From Pandoraea pnomenusa (lineage in GTDB: Bacteria; Pseudomonadota; Gammaproteobacteria; Burkholderiales; Burkholderiaceae): a stretch of DNA of 64,000 bases. This document shows, piece by piece, positions 10,308 to 20,500 of this stretch (the first letter of the stretch is position 1; every line of letters starts with the position of its first letter). The stretch is from NCBI RefSeq assembly GCF_000767615.3, contig NZ_CP009553.3, positions 3,534,001 through 3,598,000 of the forward strand, in the 5' to 3' direction. Made by a program: the position numbers and the translations under genes. A model generated the notes under the pieces. That model did not search any database, was not told where the DNA came from, and was given only the letters and a program-made list of their open reading frames with translations.

Positions 10308-11261
10308 GTGAGCACACCGCACACCCCCAACCCGAATGTCCGGCCGACACTCGGCTTCGTCGGCGCCGGACGTGTGGCCCGAGCACTCGCGAGCGCCTCG
10401 GCGAACGCGGGCTACGATGTGACGGTGATCGCCAGCCGCCGGCTCGACGCCGCGAAGCGCGTGGCCGACGCCACCTCGGGATGCCGCGCGATCGCGATCG
10501 ACCGCCCGGAGGCAATGGGTGCCGTATTCGCGCACGCCGATCTTGTCTTCCTGACCGTGCCCGACGACGCCATCGCGTCCTGCGCCTCGCATCTCGCGCC
10601 TCGTGCCGGGCAGGCGCTGGTCCATTGCAGCGGGGCGTCGGAAGTTGCACTGCTGGCCCCAGCGGCGCGCCACGGCGCTGAGATTGGCGGCTTTCACCCC
10701 CTGTTCCTCTTCGCCGGCCTCGACGACGACGCCACGCGCCTGTCCGGCAGCACCATCACGATCGAGGCCGAGGGCCCGCTCAATGATGCGCTGCACGCGC
10801 TGGCGAATGCGATTGGCTGCCGCGCCCTGTCCATCCCTGCCGGGGAACGCATGCGGTATCACGCGGGTGCCAACTACGCCGCGAGCTTCCTGCTCTGCCT
10901 GCTCGAAGAAGCCACACAGCTCTGGCACGCGGTCGGCATGCCCGAAGACGCAGCGCGCGACGCGATGTGGCCGCTCGTCATGGGAACGCTCAACGCCGCG
11001 CGCGAACGCGGACTGTCTGGCGCGCTCGCCGGTCCAGTGTCGCGCGGCGACGCGGGCATCGTCATGCGGCATACGGAAGCCCTGGCCTCCATGGGCGGCA
11101 ACCACGCCACCCTGTATTCGCTTCTCACGCTGCGCGCCATACGTCTCGCCCGCCAGCGCCCCGGCGCCGATGGCGCGGCCCTCGACGCCATTGCCCGCGC
11201 CATCGCACCTTATCTGCCCCCCGCCGCCGCGGCGCCCACGCCACACGACAGCGCCGAATAG
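10308..11261 (+). CDS. Rossmann-like/DUF2520 domain protein
   Basis: 317 residues with a GTG start. The N-terminal NAD(P)-binding fold has LGFVGAGRVARALASA (Gly-x-Gly-x-x-Ala) followed by an Arg-rich second strand, as in ProC/6PGDH-like dehydrogenases. The C-terminal half is the DUF2520 helical domain (YHAGANYAASFLLCLLEEA, GPVSRGD). The substrate is unknown. The protein ends in a Pro/Ala-rich tail. It probably ends the three-gene operon beginning at the META lipoprotein. Confidence 0.85.
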   Translation: MSTPHTPNPNVRPTLGFVGAGRVARALASASANAGYDVTVIASRRLDAAKRVADATSGCRAIAIDRPEAMGAVFAHADLVFLTVPDDAIASCASHLAPRAGQALVHCSGASEVALLAPAARHGAEIGGFHPLFLFAGLDDDATRLSGSTITIEAEGPLNDALHALANAIGCRALSIPAGERMRYHAGANYAASFLLCLLEEATQLWHAVGMPEDAARDAMWPLVMGTLNAARERGLSGALAGPVSRGDAGIVMRHTEALASMGGNHATLYSLLTLRAIRLARQRPGADGAALDAIARAIAPYLPPAAAAPTPHDSAE

Positions 11262-11391
11262 TCGCCGCCAGGCACACCGGACCACCCCACCCCGCGCCAC
11301 ACGGCAAGGGGTCGCGTTCGTCCCCGAAGCCCGGCGCCCTTGACACAACCCCTTCGCCCCGCGATTTCCCGACATTGTCGCCTCGCCAAAA

Positions 11392-11411
11392 TACTGTACA
11401 AAAACACAGTA
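11392..11411 (+). promoter_or_regulatory. LexA (SOS) box
   Basis: TACTGTACAAAAACACAGTA contains CTGT-N8-ACAG with matching outer TA on both sides, close to the proteobacterial LexA consensus. A TATAAT sequence overlaps its right edge (11410-11415), so bound LexA would block polymerase. It lies 67 bp before the ATG of the radical SAM gene. Confidence 0.8.
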
Positions 11412-11477
11412 TAATGACAAGCATCCCTCGCGAATGCCGCACGTTCGCGTTCTGGACCGCCATCAAGGAGAGGTGTC

Positions 11478-12596
11478 ATGGCTTCCTCATTCGCGCCGCC
11501 CTCGTCACGCAAGGGCCGAGGCGCCGTCGCCAACCTGGAATCGCGCTTTTCCGAATACCGCAGGGAGAGCGACGAAACCCGTCATGAATCGGACGCCGCC
11601 CAGGAATGTGAAGTCAAATTCGTCACGCAGGTCGCGCTCGAAAGTGCGAGAACGATCATCTCGCGCAACACGTCGGCGGACATTCCCTTCGATCGCTCGA
11701 TCAACCCTTACCGAGGCTGCGAACACGGGTGCACCTACTGCTTCGCGCGCCCCACCCACGCCTACCTCGGCCTGTCGCCGGGACTCGACTTCGAAACCCG
11801 CCTGTACGCGAAGCACAATGCCGCCGAGCGGCTCGACGCCGAGCTGCGCAAGCGCGGCTATCGGCCCGCCATGCTGGCGCTCGGCGCCAACACCGATCCG
11901 TATCAACCGATCGAGCGCGAGTACCGCATCACGCGAAGCGTGCTCGAGGTGCTGGAGACGTTCGGCCATCCGGTAGGTATCACTACCAAATCGGCGCTGG
12001 TCACGCGTGACATCGATATCCTGTCGCGCATGGCGCAACGTGGACTGGCCCGGGTGTTCATTTCGGTGGGCACGCTCGACGCGGACATCGCACGCCGGAT
12101 GGAGCCGCGCGCCAACACGCCGGCGCGCCGGATCGAGGCCGTGCGAAAACTCACCGATGCGGGAATCCCCACAGGGGTCATCGTGGCGCCGATCGTGCCG
12201 GCGCTGACAGATTTCGATATCGAGCGCGTGCTGAGCACGGCGTCCGAGGCGGGCGCGACCTACGCCGGGTATGTGATGCTGCGACTGCCGAGCGAGGTGC
12301 ACGACGTCTTCGTCGACTGGCTGGAGGCGAATTACCCGATGCGGGCACGCCACGTGATGAGCCTCATCGAGCAAGTGCGTGACGGCAAGCACAACAGCGC
12401 CGAATTCGGCAAGCGCATGACGGGAACCGGCCTGCATGCCGAACTGATCCGCCAGCGCTTTCATCTTGCCGCGCGCAAGCTGGGGCTCAATCAGGCCAGA
12501 CCGCCGCTGCGCACCGATCAGTTCAAGGTGCCGCCGCCGGCGTCCCCCGCCGTGCACGCCGACAGCCGTGCCAACCCGCAGATGCCGCTCTTCTGA
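11478..12596 (+). CDS. PA0069-family radical SAM protein (SplB-like)
   Basis: 372-residue radical SAM enzyme. The Fe-S cluster motif is GCEHGCTYC (Cys-x3-Cys-x2-Cys), preceded by NPYRG as in the PA0069/Rv2578c group, which resembles spore photoproduct lyase. The SAM-domain strands LALGANTDPYQPIE and VFISVGTLD follow. The C-terminal part, with RQRFHLAARKLGL, is typical of the group. The reaction is unknown; a DNA-damage role is suggested only by kinship to SplB and by the LexA box upstream. The ATG at 11478 has the strong RBS AAGGAGAGG. Confidence 0.85.
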   Translation: MASSFAPPSSRKGRGAVANLESRFSEYRRESDETRHESDAAQECEVKFVTQVALESARTIISRNTSADIPFDRSINPYRGCEHGCTYCFARPTHAYLGLSPGLDFETRLYAKHNAAERLDAELRKRGYRPAMLALGANTDPYQPIEREYRITRSVLEVLETFGHPVGITTKSALVTRDIDILSRMAQRGLARVFISVGTLDADIARRMEPRANTPARRIEAVRKLTDAGIPTGVIVAPIVPALTDFDIERVLSTASEAGATYAGYVMLRLPSEVHDVFVDWLEANYPMRARHVMSLIEQVRDGKHNSAEFGKRMTGTGLHAELIRQRFHLAARKLGLNQARPPLRTDQFKVPPPASPAVHADSRANPQMPLF

Positions 12597-12606
12597 GCAC
12601 GCACGC

Positions 12607-13095
12607 TCACTCCTCGACAGCGATCGTCAGCGTCTCCTTGATCTCCTCCATCACAACGTAGCTCTTCGACTGCACCGCGCCGGGCAATTGCAGGAGGATG
12701 TCGCCAAGCAGCTTGCGGTATTCCGACATCTCCCGAATGCGCGCTTTGATCAGATAGTCGAAGTCCCCCGAGATGAGATGGCACTCCATCACCTCCGGAA
12801 TGCGCAGCACCTCGCGGCGGAACTGGTCGAACATGTTGCCCGACTTGTGATCGAGCGTGATCTCGACAAAAACCAGCAATGCCGCGCCAAGCGCCGCCGG
12901 ATTCACGCGGGCAAAGTAGCCCATGATCACACCGTCGCGCTCCATTCGTTTGACCCGTTCGATGCACGGCGTGATCGACAGCCCGACCTGCTCGGAGAGG
13001 TCTTTCATGGACATCCGGCCGTCCTGTTGGAGCAACGTCAGAATGCGCCGGTCGAGCCGGTCCAGCGTTCGGACCGATTGCTGCTGAACTCTCAT
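12607..13095 (-). CDS. Lrp/AsnC family transcriptional regulator
   Basis: 162-residue feast/famine regulator. The N-terminal winged helix reads [30 protein letters not shown], and the RAM ligand domain follows ([17 protein letters not shown]). It is divergent from dadA across about 100 AT-rich bp. In other proteobacteria Lrp-type proteins activate dadA in response to alanine, so this is its probable local activator (inference from position). Confidence 0.92.
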   Translation of the reverse strand: MRVQQQSVRTLDRLDRRILTLLQQDGRMSMKDLSEQVGLSITPCIERVKRMERDGVIMGYFARVNPAALGAALLVFVEITLDHKSGNMFDQFRREVLRIPEVMECHLISGDFDYLIKARIREMSEYRKLLGDILLQLPGAVQSKSYVVMEEIKETLTIAVEE

Positions 13096-13199
13096 TATTT
13101 TTTCCTGAATTCAGACCATATACATTAACTAAACCTACGAATCCGAGAATAGCATGCGAATTATTACTGGATAACCATGGTTTTACAGGAGTCAACGCA

Positions 13200-14486
13200 A
13201 TGAAGGTCATCGTTCTCGGCAGCGGCGTCATCGGTGTCACCAGCGCGTACTACCTGGCAAAGGCCGGGCACGACGTCACGGTGCTCGATCGCCAGGCGGG
13301 TCCGGCGCTCGAGACCAGCTTCGGCAATGCCGGCCAGATTTCACCCGGCTACGCGTCGCCGTGGGCCGCACCGGGGATTCCGACGAAGGCCATCAAGTGG
13401 TTGTTCCAGAAGCACGCCCCCCTTGCCATTCGCCCCGACGGCACGCTCACTCAGCTCAAGTGGCTTTACCAGATGCTGCGCAATTGCACGCCCGAGCGTT
13501 ACGCCGTCAACAAGGAGCGTATGGTGCGGATCGCCGAATACAGCCGCGACTGCTTCCGCGCGTTGCGTGCCGAGACCGGTATTCCGTATGAAGGCCGTCA
13601 GGCCGGCACGCTGCAACTGTTCCGCACCGAAGCGCAACTGGCAAACGCTGCGCGCGACATTGCCGTACTGCAAGACGCCGGCGTGCCGTTCGAACTGCTG
13701 GACAGCTCGGCGCTCGCGGGTGCCGAACCGGCATTGGCGGCCGTGTCGCACAAGCTCACCGGCGGCCTGCGTCTGCCGAACGACGAAACCGGCGACTGCC
13801 AGTTGTTCACTACGCGCCTGGCGGCCATGGCCGAGGCGCTCGGCGTGAAGTTTCGCTACGACATGCCGATCGACGGCCTGCAGGTCGCGGGCGACAAGAT
13901 CGAAGGCGTGATGTGCGCCGGCATGATGCAGCGCGCGGACGCGTACGTGGTCGCCCTCGGCTCGTATTCCACGCCGTTCCTGCGCGGCATCGTCGACATC
14001 CCGGTATATCCGCTCAAGGGCTACTCGATCACCGTACCGATTGCGGACGCACAACGGGCACCGGTCTCCACCGTGCTCGACGAAACGTACAAGATTGCCG
14101 TGACCCGCTTCGACGACCGCATCCGCGTGGGCGGCATGGCTGAAGTGGTCGGCTACGACAAGACGCTCAATCCCGCGCGCCGCGCCACGCTGGAGATGGT
14201 CGTCAACGATCTGTATCCGGGCGCCGGCAACACGGCCGAAGCCTCGTTCTGGACCGGCCTGCGCCCGATGACGCCGGACGGCACGCCGATCGTCGGCGCC
14301 ACCGCCCTGCGCAATCTGTTCCTGAACACTGGCCATGGCACGCTGGGCTGGACCATGTCGTGCGGCTCCGGCCAATTGCTGGCCGATCTGATGTCAGGTC
14401 GCCGACCCGCCATTCTCGCCGACGATCTGTCGGTGGCGCGCTACAGCGGCGCGCCCGATGCGCAGGCCCAACCGGCCTTCGCCTGA
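13200..14486 (+). CDS. dadA: D-amino acid dehydrogenase, small subunit
   Basis: 428-residue FAD enzyme that deaminates D-amino acids, chiefly D-alanine, to keto acids and passes electrons to the respiratory chain. The dinucleotide fold is at the N-terminus: [18 protein letters not shown]. DadA signatures such as [22 protein letters not shown] and the C-terminal [20 protein letters not shown] are present. The RBS is AGGAG, ten bases before the ATG. It has a divergent Lrp regulator upstream and an intrinsic terminator directly after, so it is monocistronic. No dadX racemase follows; alanine dehydrogenase does instead. Confidence 0.95.
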   Translation: MKVIVLGSGVIGVTSAYYLAKAGHDVTVLDRQAGPALETSFGNAGQISPGYASPWAAPGIPTKAIKWLFQKHAPLAIRPDGTLTQLKWLYQMLRNCTPERYAVNKERMVRIAEYSRDCFRALRAETGIPYEGRQAGTLQLFRTEAQLANAARDIAVLQDAGVPFELLDSSALAGAEPALAAVSHKLTGGLRLPNDETGDCQLFTTRLAAMAEALGVKFRYDMPIDGLQVAGDKIEGVMCAGMMQRADAYVVALGSYSTPFLRGIVDIPVYPLKGYSITVPIADAQRAPVSTVLDETYKIAVTRFDDRIRVGGMAEVVGYDKTLNPARRATLEMVVNDLYPGAGNTAEASFWTGLRPMTPDGTPIVGATALRNLFLNTGHGTLGWTMSCGSGQLLADLMSGRRPAILADDLSVARYSGAPDAQAQPAFA

Positions 14487-14493
14487 TGTCACG

Positions 14494-14518
14494 AACGGCA
14501 CCTTAGGGTGCCGTTTTT
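14494..14518 (+). terminator. Intrinsic terminator after dadA
   Basis: AACGGCACC-TTA-GGTGCCGTT followed by a T tract: a perfect stem just after the dadA stop. Confidence 0.88.
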
Positions 14519-14584
14519 GTTTGGGGCACGTGCGGTCGTGAAGGTGCTCATATTGCCGTCACATCACAACAATGGAGACGCATC

Positions 14585-15718
14585 ATGAAAATCGGTGTAC
14601 CGAAGGAGATCAAGAACCACGAATACCGCGTAGGCATGACGCCCGCAGCCGTGCGCGAAGTGGTGGCACGCGGGCACGAGGTGTGGATCGAGACGCAAGC
14701 CGGTGCGGGCATCGGCATGGACGATACCGTCTACGCTGCCGCCGGTGCACACATTGCCGCCAATGCCGTCGACGTCTTCGACCGGGCCGAGCTGATCGTC
14801 AAAGTCAAGGAGCCCCAGGCCGTTGAACGGGCGCGGCTGCGTCCTCACCACACGCTCTTCACCTACCTTCACCTCGCTCCCGACCCGGAGCAGACCCGCG
14901 ACCTCATCCAGAGTGGCGCAACATGCATCGCGTATGAAACGGTGACGTCCGCCAATGGCGGTCTGCCGTTGCTCGCGCCCATGTCGGAAGTCGCGGGACG
15001 CATGTCGATCCAGGCCGGCGCCACCGCGCTGGAGAAGACCCACGGCGGGCTTGGTCTGTTGCTCTCGGGCGTGCCGGGCGTGGAAGCCGGCAAGGTTGTC
15101 ATTCTCGGCGGCGGGGTGGTGGGGACCAATGCCGCGACGGTCGCCGTCGGTATCGGCGCGCAAGTCACGGTGATCGACAAATCGGTCGACGCACTGCGCC
15201 GCATCAGCGCGCAGTTCGGCGGGCGCGTCCAGACGGTCTATTCGACGCAGCACGCCATCGAAACGCACTTGCGCGACGCCGATCTCGTGGTTGGCGGCGT
15301 GCTGATCCCCGGCGCCGCCGCGCCCAAGCTGATCACACGCGCCATGCTTGGCTTAATGCGCAAGGGCGCCGTGATCGTCGACGTTGCCATCGACCAGGGC
15401 GGATGCTGCGAAACGTCGCATGCCACCACGCACGCCGATCCGGTCTATGTCGTGGAGGGCGTGGTCCATTATTGCGTGGCCAACATGCCTGGCGGCGTGC
15501 CGCGCACCTCGACCTTCGCCTTGAACAACGTGACGCTGCCATTCATCCTGCAATTGGCCGATCATGGGCCGGTCGCCGCCATGCGCGCCGATCCCCACCT
15601 GCTGGCGGGCCTGAACGTGGCGCGCGGCCTGGTGACCAACCGCGGGGTCGCCGATGCGCTCGGCCTCGCCTATCACGAGCCCGGCGCGGTACTGGCGAAC
15701 CTGCCTGCTGCCGCCTGA
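14585..15718 (+). CDS. ald: Alanine dehydrogenase
   Basis: NAD-dependent L-alanine dehydrogenase (alanine to pyruvate plus ammonia), 377 residues. N-terminal signatures are MKIGVPKEIKNHEYRVGMTP; the substrate-site region has LFTYLHLAPD and the NAD fold VVILGGGVVGTNAATVAVGIGA. The C-terminal VDVAIDQGGCCETSHATTH motif is typical. It lies next to dadA, so D- and L-alanine both feed pyruvate from one locus. The dadA terminator separates the two units, and a short promoter region lies between. Confidence 0.95.
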   Translation: MKIGVPKEIKNHEYRVGMTPAAVREVVARGHEVWIETQAGAGIGMDDTVYAAAGAHIAANAVDVFDRAELIVKVKEPQAVERARLRPHHTLFTYLHLAPDPEQTRDLIQSGATCIAYETVTSANGGLPLLAPMSEVAGRMSIQAGATALEKTHGGLGLLLSGVPGVEAGKVVILGGGVVGTNAATVAVGIGAQVTVIDKSVDALRRISAQFGGRVQTVYSTQHAIETHLRDADLVVGGVLIPGAAAPKLITRAMLGLMRKGAVIVDVAIDQGGCCETSHATTHADPVYVVEGVVHYCVANMPGGVPRTSTFALNNVTLPFILQLADHGPVAAMRADPHLLAGLNVARGLVTNRGVADALGLAYHEPGAVLANLPAAA

Positions 15719-16040
15719 CCGGCTCGCTATTTGACGCCCTCGCCATCTTCACGGTATTCGACGATGAGGCGTCGCGGTGCCGGTGAGCGTCCGACGGACG
15801 TTCGCCCGCTCGCTCGCGCGGCAAGGCACGCCGACGACACGCCACCGTTGCCTCCCTGCCTCCTGCCCGCGTGACACCGTCTTCCGACAAGCCGCGCCAC
15901 GCCTTGCGCTTTGGACATGGGCGCACTCACTTCGTTATACTTCTCCCATCTCGACGGCGCGCCGGCGTCCCCGGCAACCGGGCACGCGCCACCGCGCGGC
16001 TCCCCGCCTGCCCGAAGCCGTCAATGTCCACGAGCAATTG
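15719..16040. other. Intergenic region before ubiG
   Basis: 322 bp with no gene I can support. Open frames on both strands here are low-complexity Arg-rich shadows. A weak promoter candidate, TTGGAC (15911) and TATACT (15936) with 19-bp spacing, would serve ubiG-gph. Confidence 0.35.
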
Positions 16041-16736
16041 ATGAACGCCGATCCGCAAGAACTCAACAAATTCAGTGAACTGGCCCACCGCTGGTGGGAT
16101 CCGCACAGCGAATTCAAGCCGCTGCACGAGATCAACCCGTTGCGCCTCGACTGGATCGAGCAACACGTGCCGCTTCAGGGCAAACGCGTGCTGGATGTCG
16201 GTTGCGGCGGGGGCATCCTGACCGAATCGATGGCGCGCCAGGGCGCTCGCGTCAAAGGCATCGACCTGTCGACGAAGGCGCTGGGCGTGGCCGATCTGCA
16301 CAGTCTCGAAGCCGGACTTTCCATCGAGTACGAAGAAATTTCGGCCGAAGCCCTCGCAGCGCGCGACGCCGGCACGTACGACGTGGTGACATGCATGGAA
16401 ATGCTCGAACACGTGCCGTCGCCCGCGTCGATCGTGGCGGCATGCGCCACGCTCGTCAAACCCGGCGGGCATGTGTTCTTCTCCACGCTCAACCGCAATC
16501 CGAAAGCCTGGCTGCTGGCCGTGGTCGGCGCCGAGTACCTCCTGCGCATGCTGCCTCGCGGCACCCACGATTACGCGAAATTCATTCGCCCGTCGGAGCT
16601 TGCGTCGTTTGCCCGTGCCAGCGGCCTCACGATCCGTGATTTACGCGGCTTGACCTACAATCCGATCAGCAAGCGCTACGCGATCAATCGCGATACCGAC
16701 GTCAATTACCTGGTCGCGTGCACGCGTGACGCCTGA
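16041..16736 (+). CDS. ubiG: 3-demethylubiquinol / 2-polyprenyl-6-hydroxyphenol O-methyltransferase
   Basis: 231-residue SAM methyltransferase for both O-methylation steps of ubiquinone synthesis. Family signatures are [14 protein letters not shown] at the N-terminus, SAM motif [12 protein letters not shown] (about residue 55), [32 protein letters not shown] and LRGLTYNP. The start is the ATG at 16041; the frame is open upstream, but without family similarity. It is followed after one base by gph, the usual ubiG-gph arrangement in this group. Confidence 0.95.
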   Translation: MNADPQELNKFSELAHRWWDPHSEFKPLHEINPLRLDWIEQHVPLQGKRVLDVGCGGGILTESMARQGARVKGIDLSTKALGVADLHSLEAGLSIEYEEISAEALAARDAGTYDVVTCMEMLEHVPSPASIVAACATLVKPGGHVFFSTLNRNPKAWLLAVVGAEYLLRMLPRGTHDYAKFIRPSELASFARASGLTIRDLRGLTYNPISKRYAINRDTDVNYLVACTRDA

Positions 16737-16737
16737 T

Positions 16738-17463
16738 ATGTTCGAACCCCCCGTCCTGGTTTCCGCTTCGTCTTACGGCGCGTCGGCGCGACTGCTCGAC
16801 GGCGACGTGCGCGCCGTGCTGTTCGATCTTGACGGCACGCTCGCCGACACGGCGCCCGATCTCGTTGCCGCCGTCAACAAGGTGCGCATCGACCGCGGCA
16901 TGCCGCCCGGGCCTTACGAAACCCTGCGCTTGCAAGCGTCGCACGGGGCGCGCGGTTTGATTGGCAGTGCATTCGGTGTCGCCCCGGAAGATGCCGCCTT
17001 TGCGTCGCTGCGCGACGCGTTCCTTGCCAATTACGAAGCCGCCCTGTGCGTGCGCAGCCAACTGTTCGACGGCATTCCGGCGTTGCTCGCCGCGCTGGCC
17101 GAGCGTGGACTGCCGTGGGGGATCGTCACCAACAAGGCGGCACGCCTGACCGATCCGCTCGTGAAGCTGCTCGGCCTCGCCGACGGCGCTGCCTGCGTGG
17201 TGTCGGGCGATACGACGCCACACAGCAAGCCGCACCCCGCGCCGTTGTTGTATGCCGCCGAGTGCATCGGCATTGCGCCTGCGCGGATCGTGTATGTTGG
17301 TGACGACCTGCGTGACATTCAGGCGGGCAAGGCGGCCGGCATGGCCACGGTCGCCGCCGCCTACGGTTACTGCGGCGACTCGCTCGCACCTGCCCAATGG
17401 CAGGCGGATGCCGTCGTCGAACGCGCGGGCGCGATCGCCCCGCTGGTCATGCCGCCGGCCTGA
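16738..17463 (+). CDS. gph: Phosphoglycolate phosphatase (HAD family)
   Basis: About 241 residues. HAD motifs: LFDLDGTLADTAPDL (motif I, nucleophile Asp in DLDGT), IVTNKA (motif II), a Lys in SKPHPAP and VYVGDDLRDIQAGKAAG (motif IV). Hydrolyses 2-phosphoglycolate, produced in part during DNA repair. I use the ATG at 16738, one base after the ubiG stop. A GTG at 16726 inside ubiG is in frame but less likely. Very likely co-transcribed with ubiG. Confidence 0.92.
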   Translation: MFEPPVLVSASSYGASARLLDGDVRAVLFDLDGTLADTAPDLVAAVNKVRIDRGMPPGPYETLRLQASHGARGLIGSAFGVAPEDAAFASLRDAFLANYEAALCVRSQLFDGIPALLAALAERGLPWGIVTNKAARLTDPLVKLLGLADGAACVVSGDTTPHSKPHPAPLLYAAECIGIAPARIVYVGDDLRDIQAGKAAGMATVAAAYGYCGDSLAPAQWQADAVVERAGAIAPLVMPPA

Positions 17464-17576
17464 CGGTCGCGTCATGACCTTCCGGGGCCCGTCCGCTGCC
17501 GCGGCCGGTCCCGGGTCTGTCCCGCCGCGCGCCAGTGGCGCGGCGCGTGCTTCACTGGCTGCTTACGGGAGACCGC

Positions 17577-20500
17577 ATGGCCGAGCAAGCGAACGATCGC
17601 AAACCCTCAACGAATTCCTCCGCGGGCGGCAACCGTCTGCAACAAGGCGTCGCCCGCGCACAAGCGTTCGGGCGCGACCCCGACGTACGCCGACGCGCGC
17701 GCAAAGGCGGCCTGTGGGCCGCCGCGGTCATTGCGGTTTTCGGCGTCGTGGGCTATTTCACGGTGCCTGCGGTACTCAAGCACTACGCCGTCGACAAGCT
17801 CTCGACGTACCTGCAACGGCCGGTGAGCGTGGGCGACGTGAGCTTCAACCCGTACACGCTGCGCCTCGACCTTCATCAGGTGCACATCGGCGACAAGACG
17901 CCGGGCCAGCCCTTCGTGGACGTCGGCATGCTGCGTGTGAACGCGTCGTGGGGCTCGCTGTTTCGCCTGGCCCCCGTGGTCGACGAGCTCTATGTCGATA
18001 CGCCGGTGATCAATATCGTGCGCACCGCGCCCCAACGCTTCAACTTCTCTGACATCATCGACCGCGCGACGGCGGGTCCGCCCTCGCCCGAGCCGTCCAA
18101 GCCGGCGCGCTTTGCACTGAACAACGTCCAGATCAGGAACGGCACGGTGCGCTTCGACGACACCGTGCAGAACGAGAAGCACGTCGTCGACAATCTCCAG
18201 ATCGGCGTGCCGTTCATCGCGAACCTGCCGGCCGACACCGACATCTTCGTGCAGCCGTTGCTGCAGGCGTCCATCGACGGCTCGCCGCTGCACATTTCCG
18301 GGCAGACAAAACCGTTCGCCGACTCGCTCGAATCGACGGTCGACATCAAGCTCGACCGGCTCGACGTGCCGAAGTACCTCGGCTATTCGCCCATGACCGT
18401 GCCCGCGCAGATCAAGAGCGGCGCGATCAGCACCGATCTGAAGCTGCGCTTCACGCGAGACAAGGCAGGCAATCACGTTCTGCTCACGGGCACGGCGGGC
18501 TTGTCGGACGCGGTCGTGAAGGAACCCGACGGTTCGCCGCTGGTTGCCGTCAAGCAGATCGATGTGAAGCTTGGCAAGGTCGAGCCGCTGAGCAACATTT
18601 ATCACATCGACAGCGTCCGCATCGACGGGCTCGACCAGCAGGTCACCCTGGAAAAGGATGGCTCGATCAATGTCGCCAAGGCCCTCGCGCCGCAGCGCCC
18701 CGTGATCAAGGCGGTGGGCAAGGCGGTCGATCAGGCGGCCGCGTCGCCGCAGGCAAGCGAAGCCGCCAAGTCGGCGCCCAAGGTGGCGGCGGAGCAAACG
18801 GCACGCCCGGCCACGCCCGCCTCTGCGGCCGAAGCCGCGCAGGCCAAGGCCATTGCCGCCGAGCAGCCCACGCCGCTCGACCTGCTCGTGGGCGAACTCT
18901 CGGTCGTGAACAGCAAGCTGCGCCTGACCGACGAGCGCGGCGCGAAACCCGCCAACCTCGCGCTCGAGAACATCCAGATCGGCGTGAAGCAGTTCTCGAC
19001 GCTGGGCAAGGATCCGGCCACCTACGACGCGTCGCTCGGCCTCCAGAGCGGCGGCTCGCTGAAGGCGCACGGCCAGTTCAGCCTGCCGGCGTACAACGCC
19101 AGCGGTGAGCTCGACGCCGAGGCCATCGCCCTTGCTCCCTTGCTGCCCTTCGCGCAGGGCGCTCTGGCCGGCGACCTGAAGAGCGGCACCGTCGGCGCGC
19201 AGGCCAGGTTCACTGCGGCGTTCGCGCCCGACAAGCAACCGAACGTCCAGATTTCGCCCGCCACGGCGACGCTCGAGAAGGTCGAATGGCTCACCGGCAT
19301 CAAGGGCGACGCACCGCTGCGGTTGGCCAAGGCGCAGGCGAAGCTCTCCCATTTCGATCTCGGGGCGCGGCAGGCCGTGCTCGACGACGTCACGGTGAGC
19401 GGACTCGACGTGTCCGCTCGCCGCGACAAGGACGGCAAGATCAACCTGCTGGCGTTGACCGGCGACGGAAAGCCGAAGGCCGCCACGGCCACCGGCAAGG
19501 GTGTCGATGCCCGCGTCGGTACGGAGCGTGGGCGCAAGACGTCTGCCAAGGCGGGCGGCTCGGGCGCGCCAGCCGCGAGTGGCTGGCAGTGGAAGGTCGG
19601 CAAGGTGGTGCTGGACAATGCGAGCATCGGCTTCGAGGATCGCGCCGTCAAAGGCCGTCCGATCAATGCGCGGTTTGCGCCGCTCAATGTCACGGTGCGA
19701 GGCGCGTCGCAGGACATGGGCAAGCCCTTGCAGCTCGAAGTCGCGGGCACCCTCAACAAGAAGGGCACGCTCAACGCCTCGGGCAACGTCACGCCACAGC
19801 CGCTCTCGGGCGATCTGCAGGTCAAAACCCAGCAGCTCGACCTCGCCGCGTTCGACTCGTACATGAGCGACGAGCTCAATGCCAGTATTGCCAGCGCCCT
19901 GCTCTCGAGCAATGGGCGCGCGACGTTCGCGATGAAGGGCGACACGCCGCAGGTGACCTATCGCGGCGATGCCACGCTGGGCAATGTGCGTCTGCTCGAC
20001 AAGGTGACGACGGACGACTTCATGCGCTGGAACGCCCTGTCGGTGCAGCAGATCAACCTCGCGGTGGGCAGTGGCAAGCCGAACGTGAAGCTGGGCAGCA
20101 TTGCGCTGTCGCGCTTCTATGCGCGGTTGATCATCAACGCCAACGGGCGCCTGAACCTGGCCGACGTGGTGGGCAACAAGCAAGCGGCGCCGCGCTCGCT
20201 TACCCGGGCGAACGAGGGCATTCCGCTTGACGGCGCACCGGCCAGGCCGCCGCTCGACGCCGCGGCGTCGGCGGTCGAGGCCGGGCAGCCGACCGAAGTC
20301 GAGAAGAAGGAACAGAAGCCGGGCGAGACGACCGTGCAGCGCGGCCCGGGTTACGGCACGGGCAAGGCGCTGCCGGCCGACGTCCATATCGGGCGTATTA
20401 CGCTGCAGGGCGGCAACATCAACTTCACCGACAACTTCGTCAAGCCGAACTACACCGCCAACCTGACCGACATCGGCGGGCGCATCGGGGCGTTCGGCAC

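Noticed and set aside
8910..11420. An 836-codon open frame on the minus strand
   Set aside because: Arg/Gly-rich shadow lying opposite the META lipoprotein, TM2 and DUF2520 genes, all of which have domain matches on the plus strand. Long antisense frames are common in DNA of this GC content.
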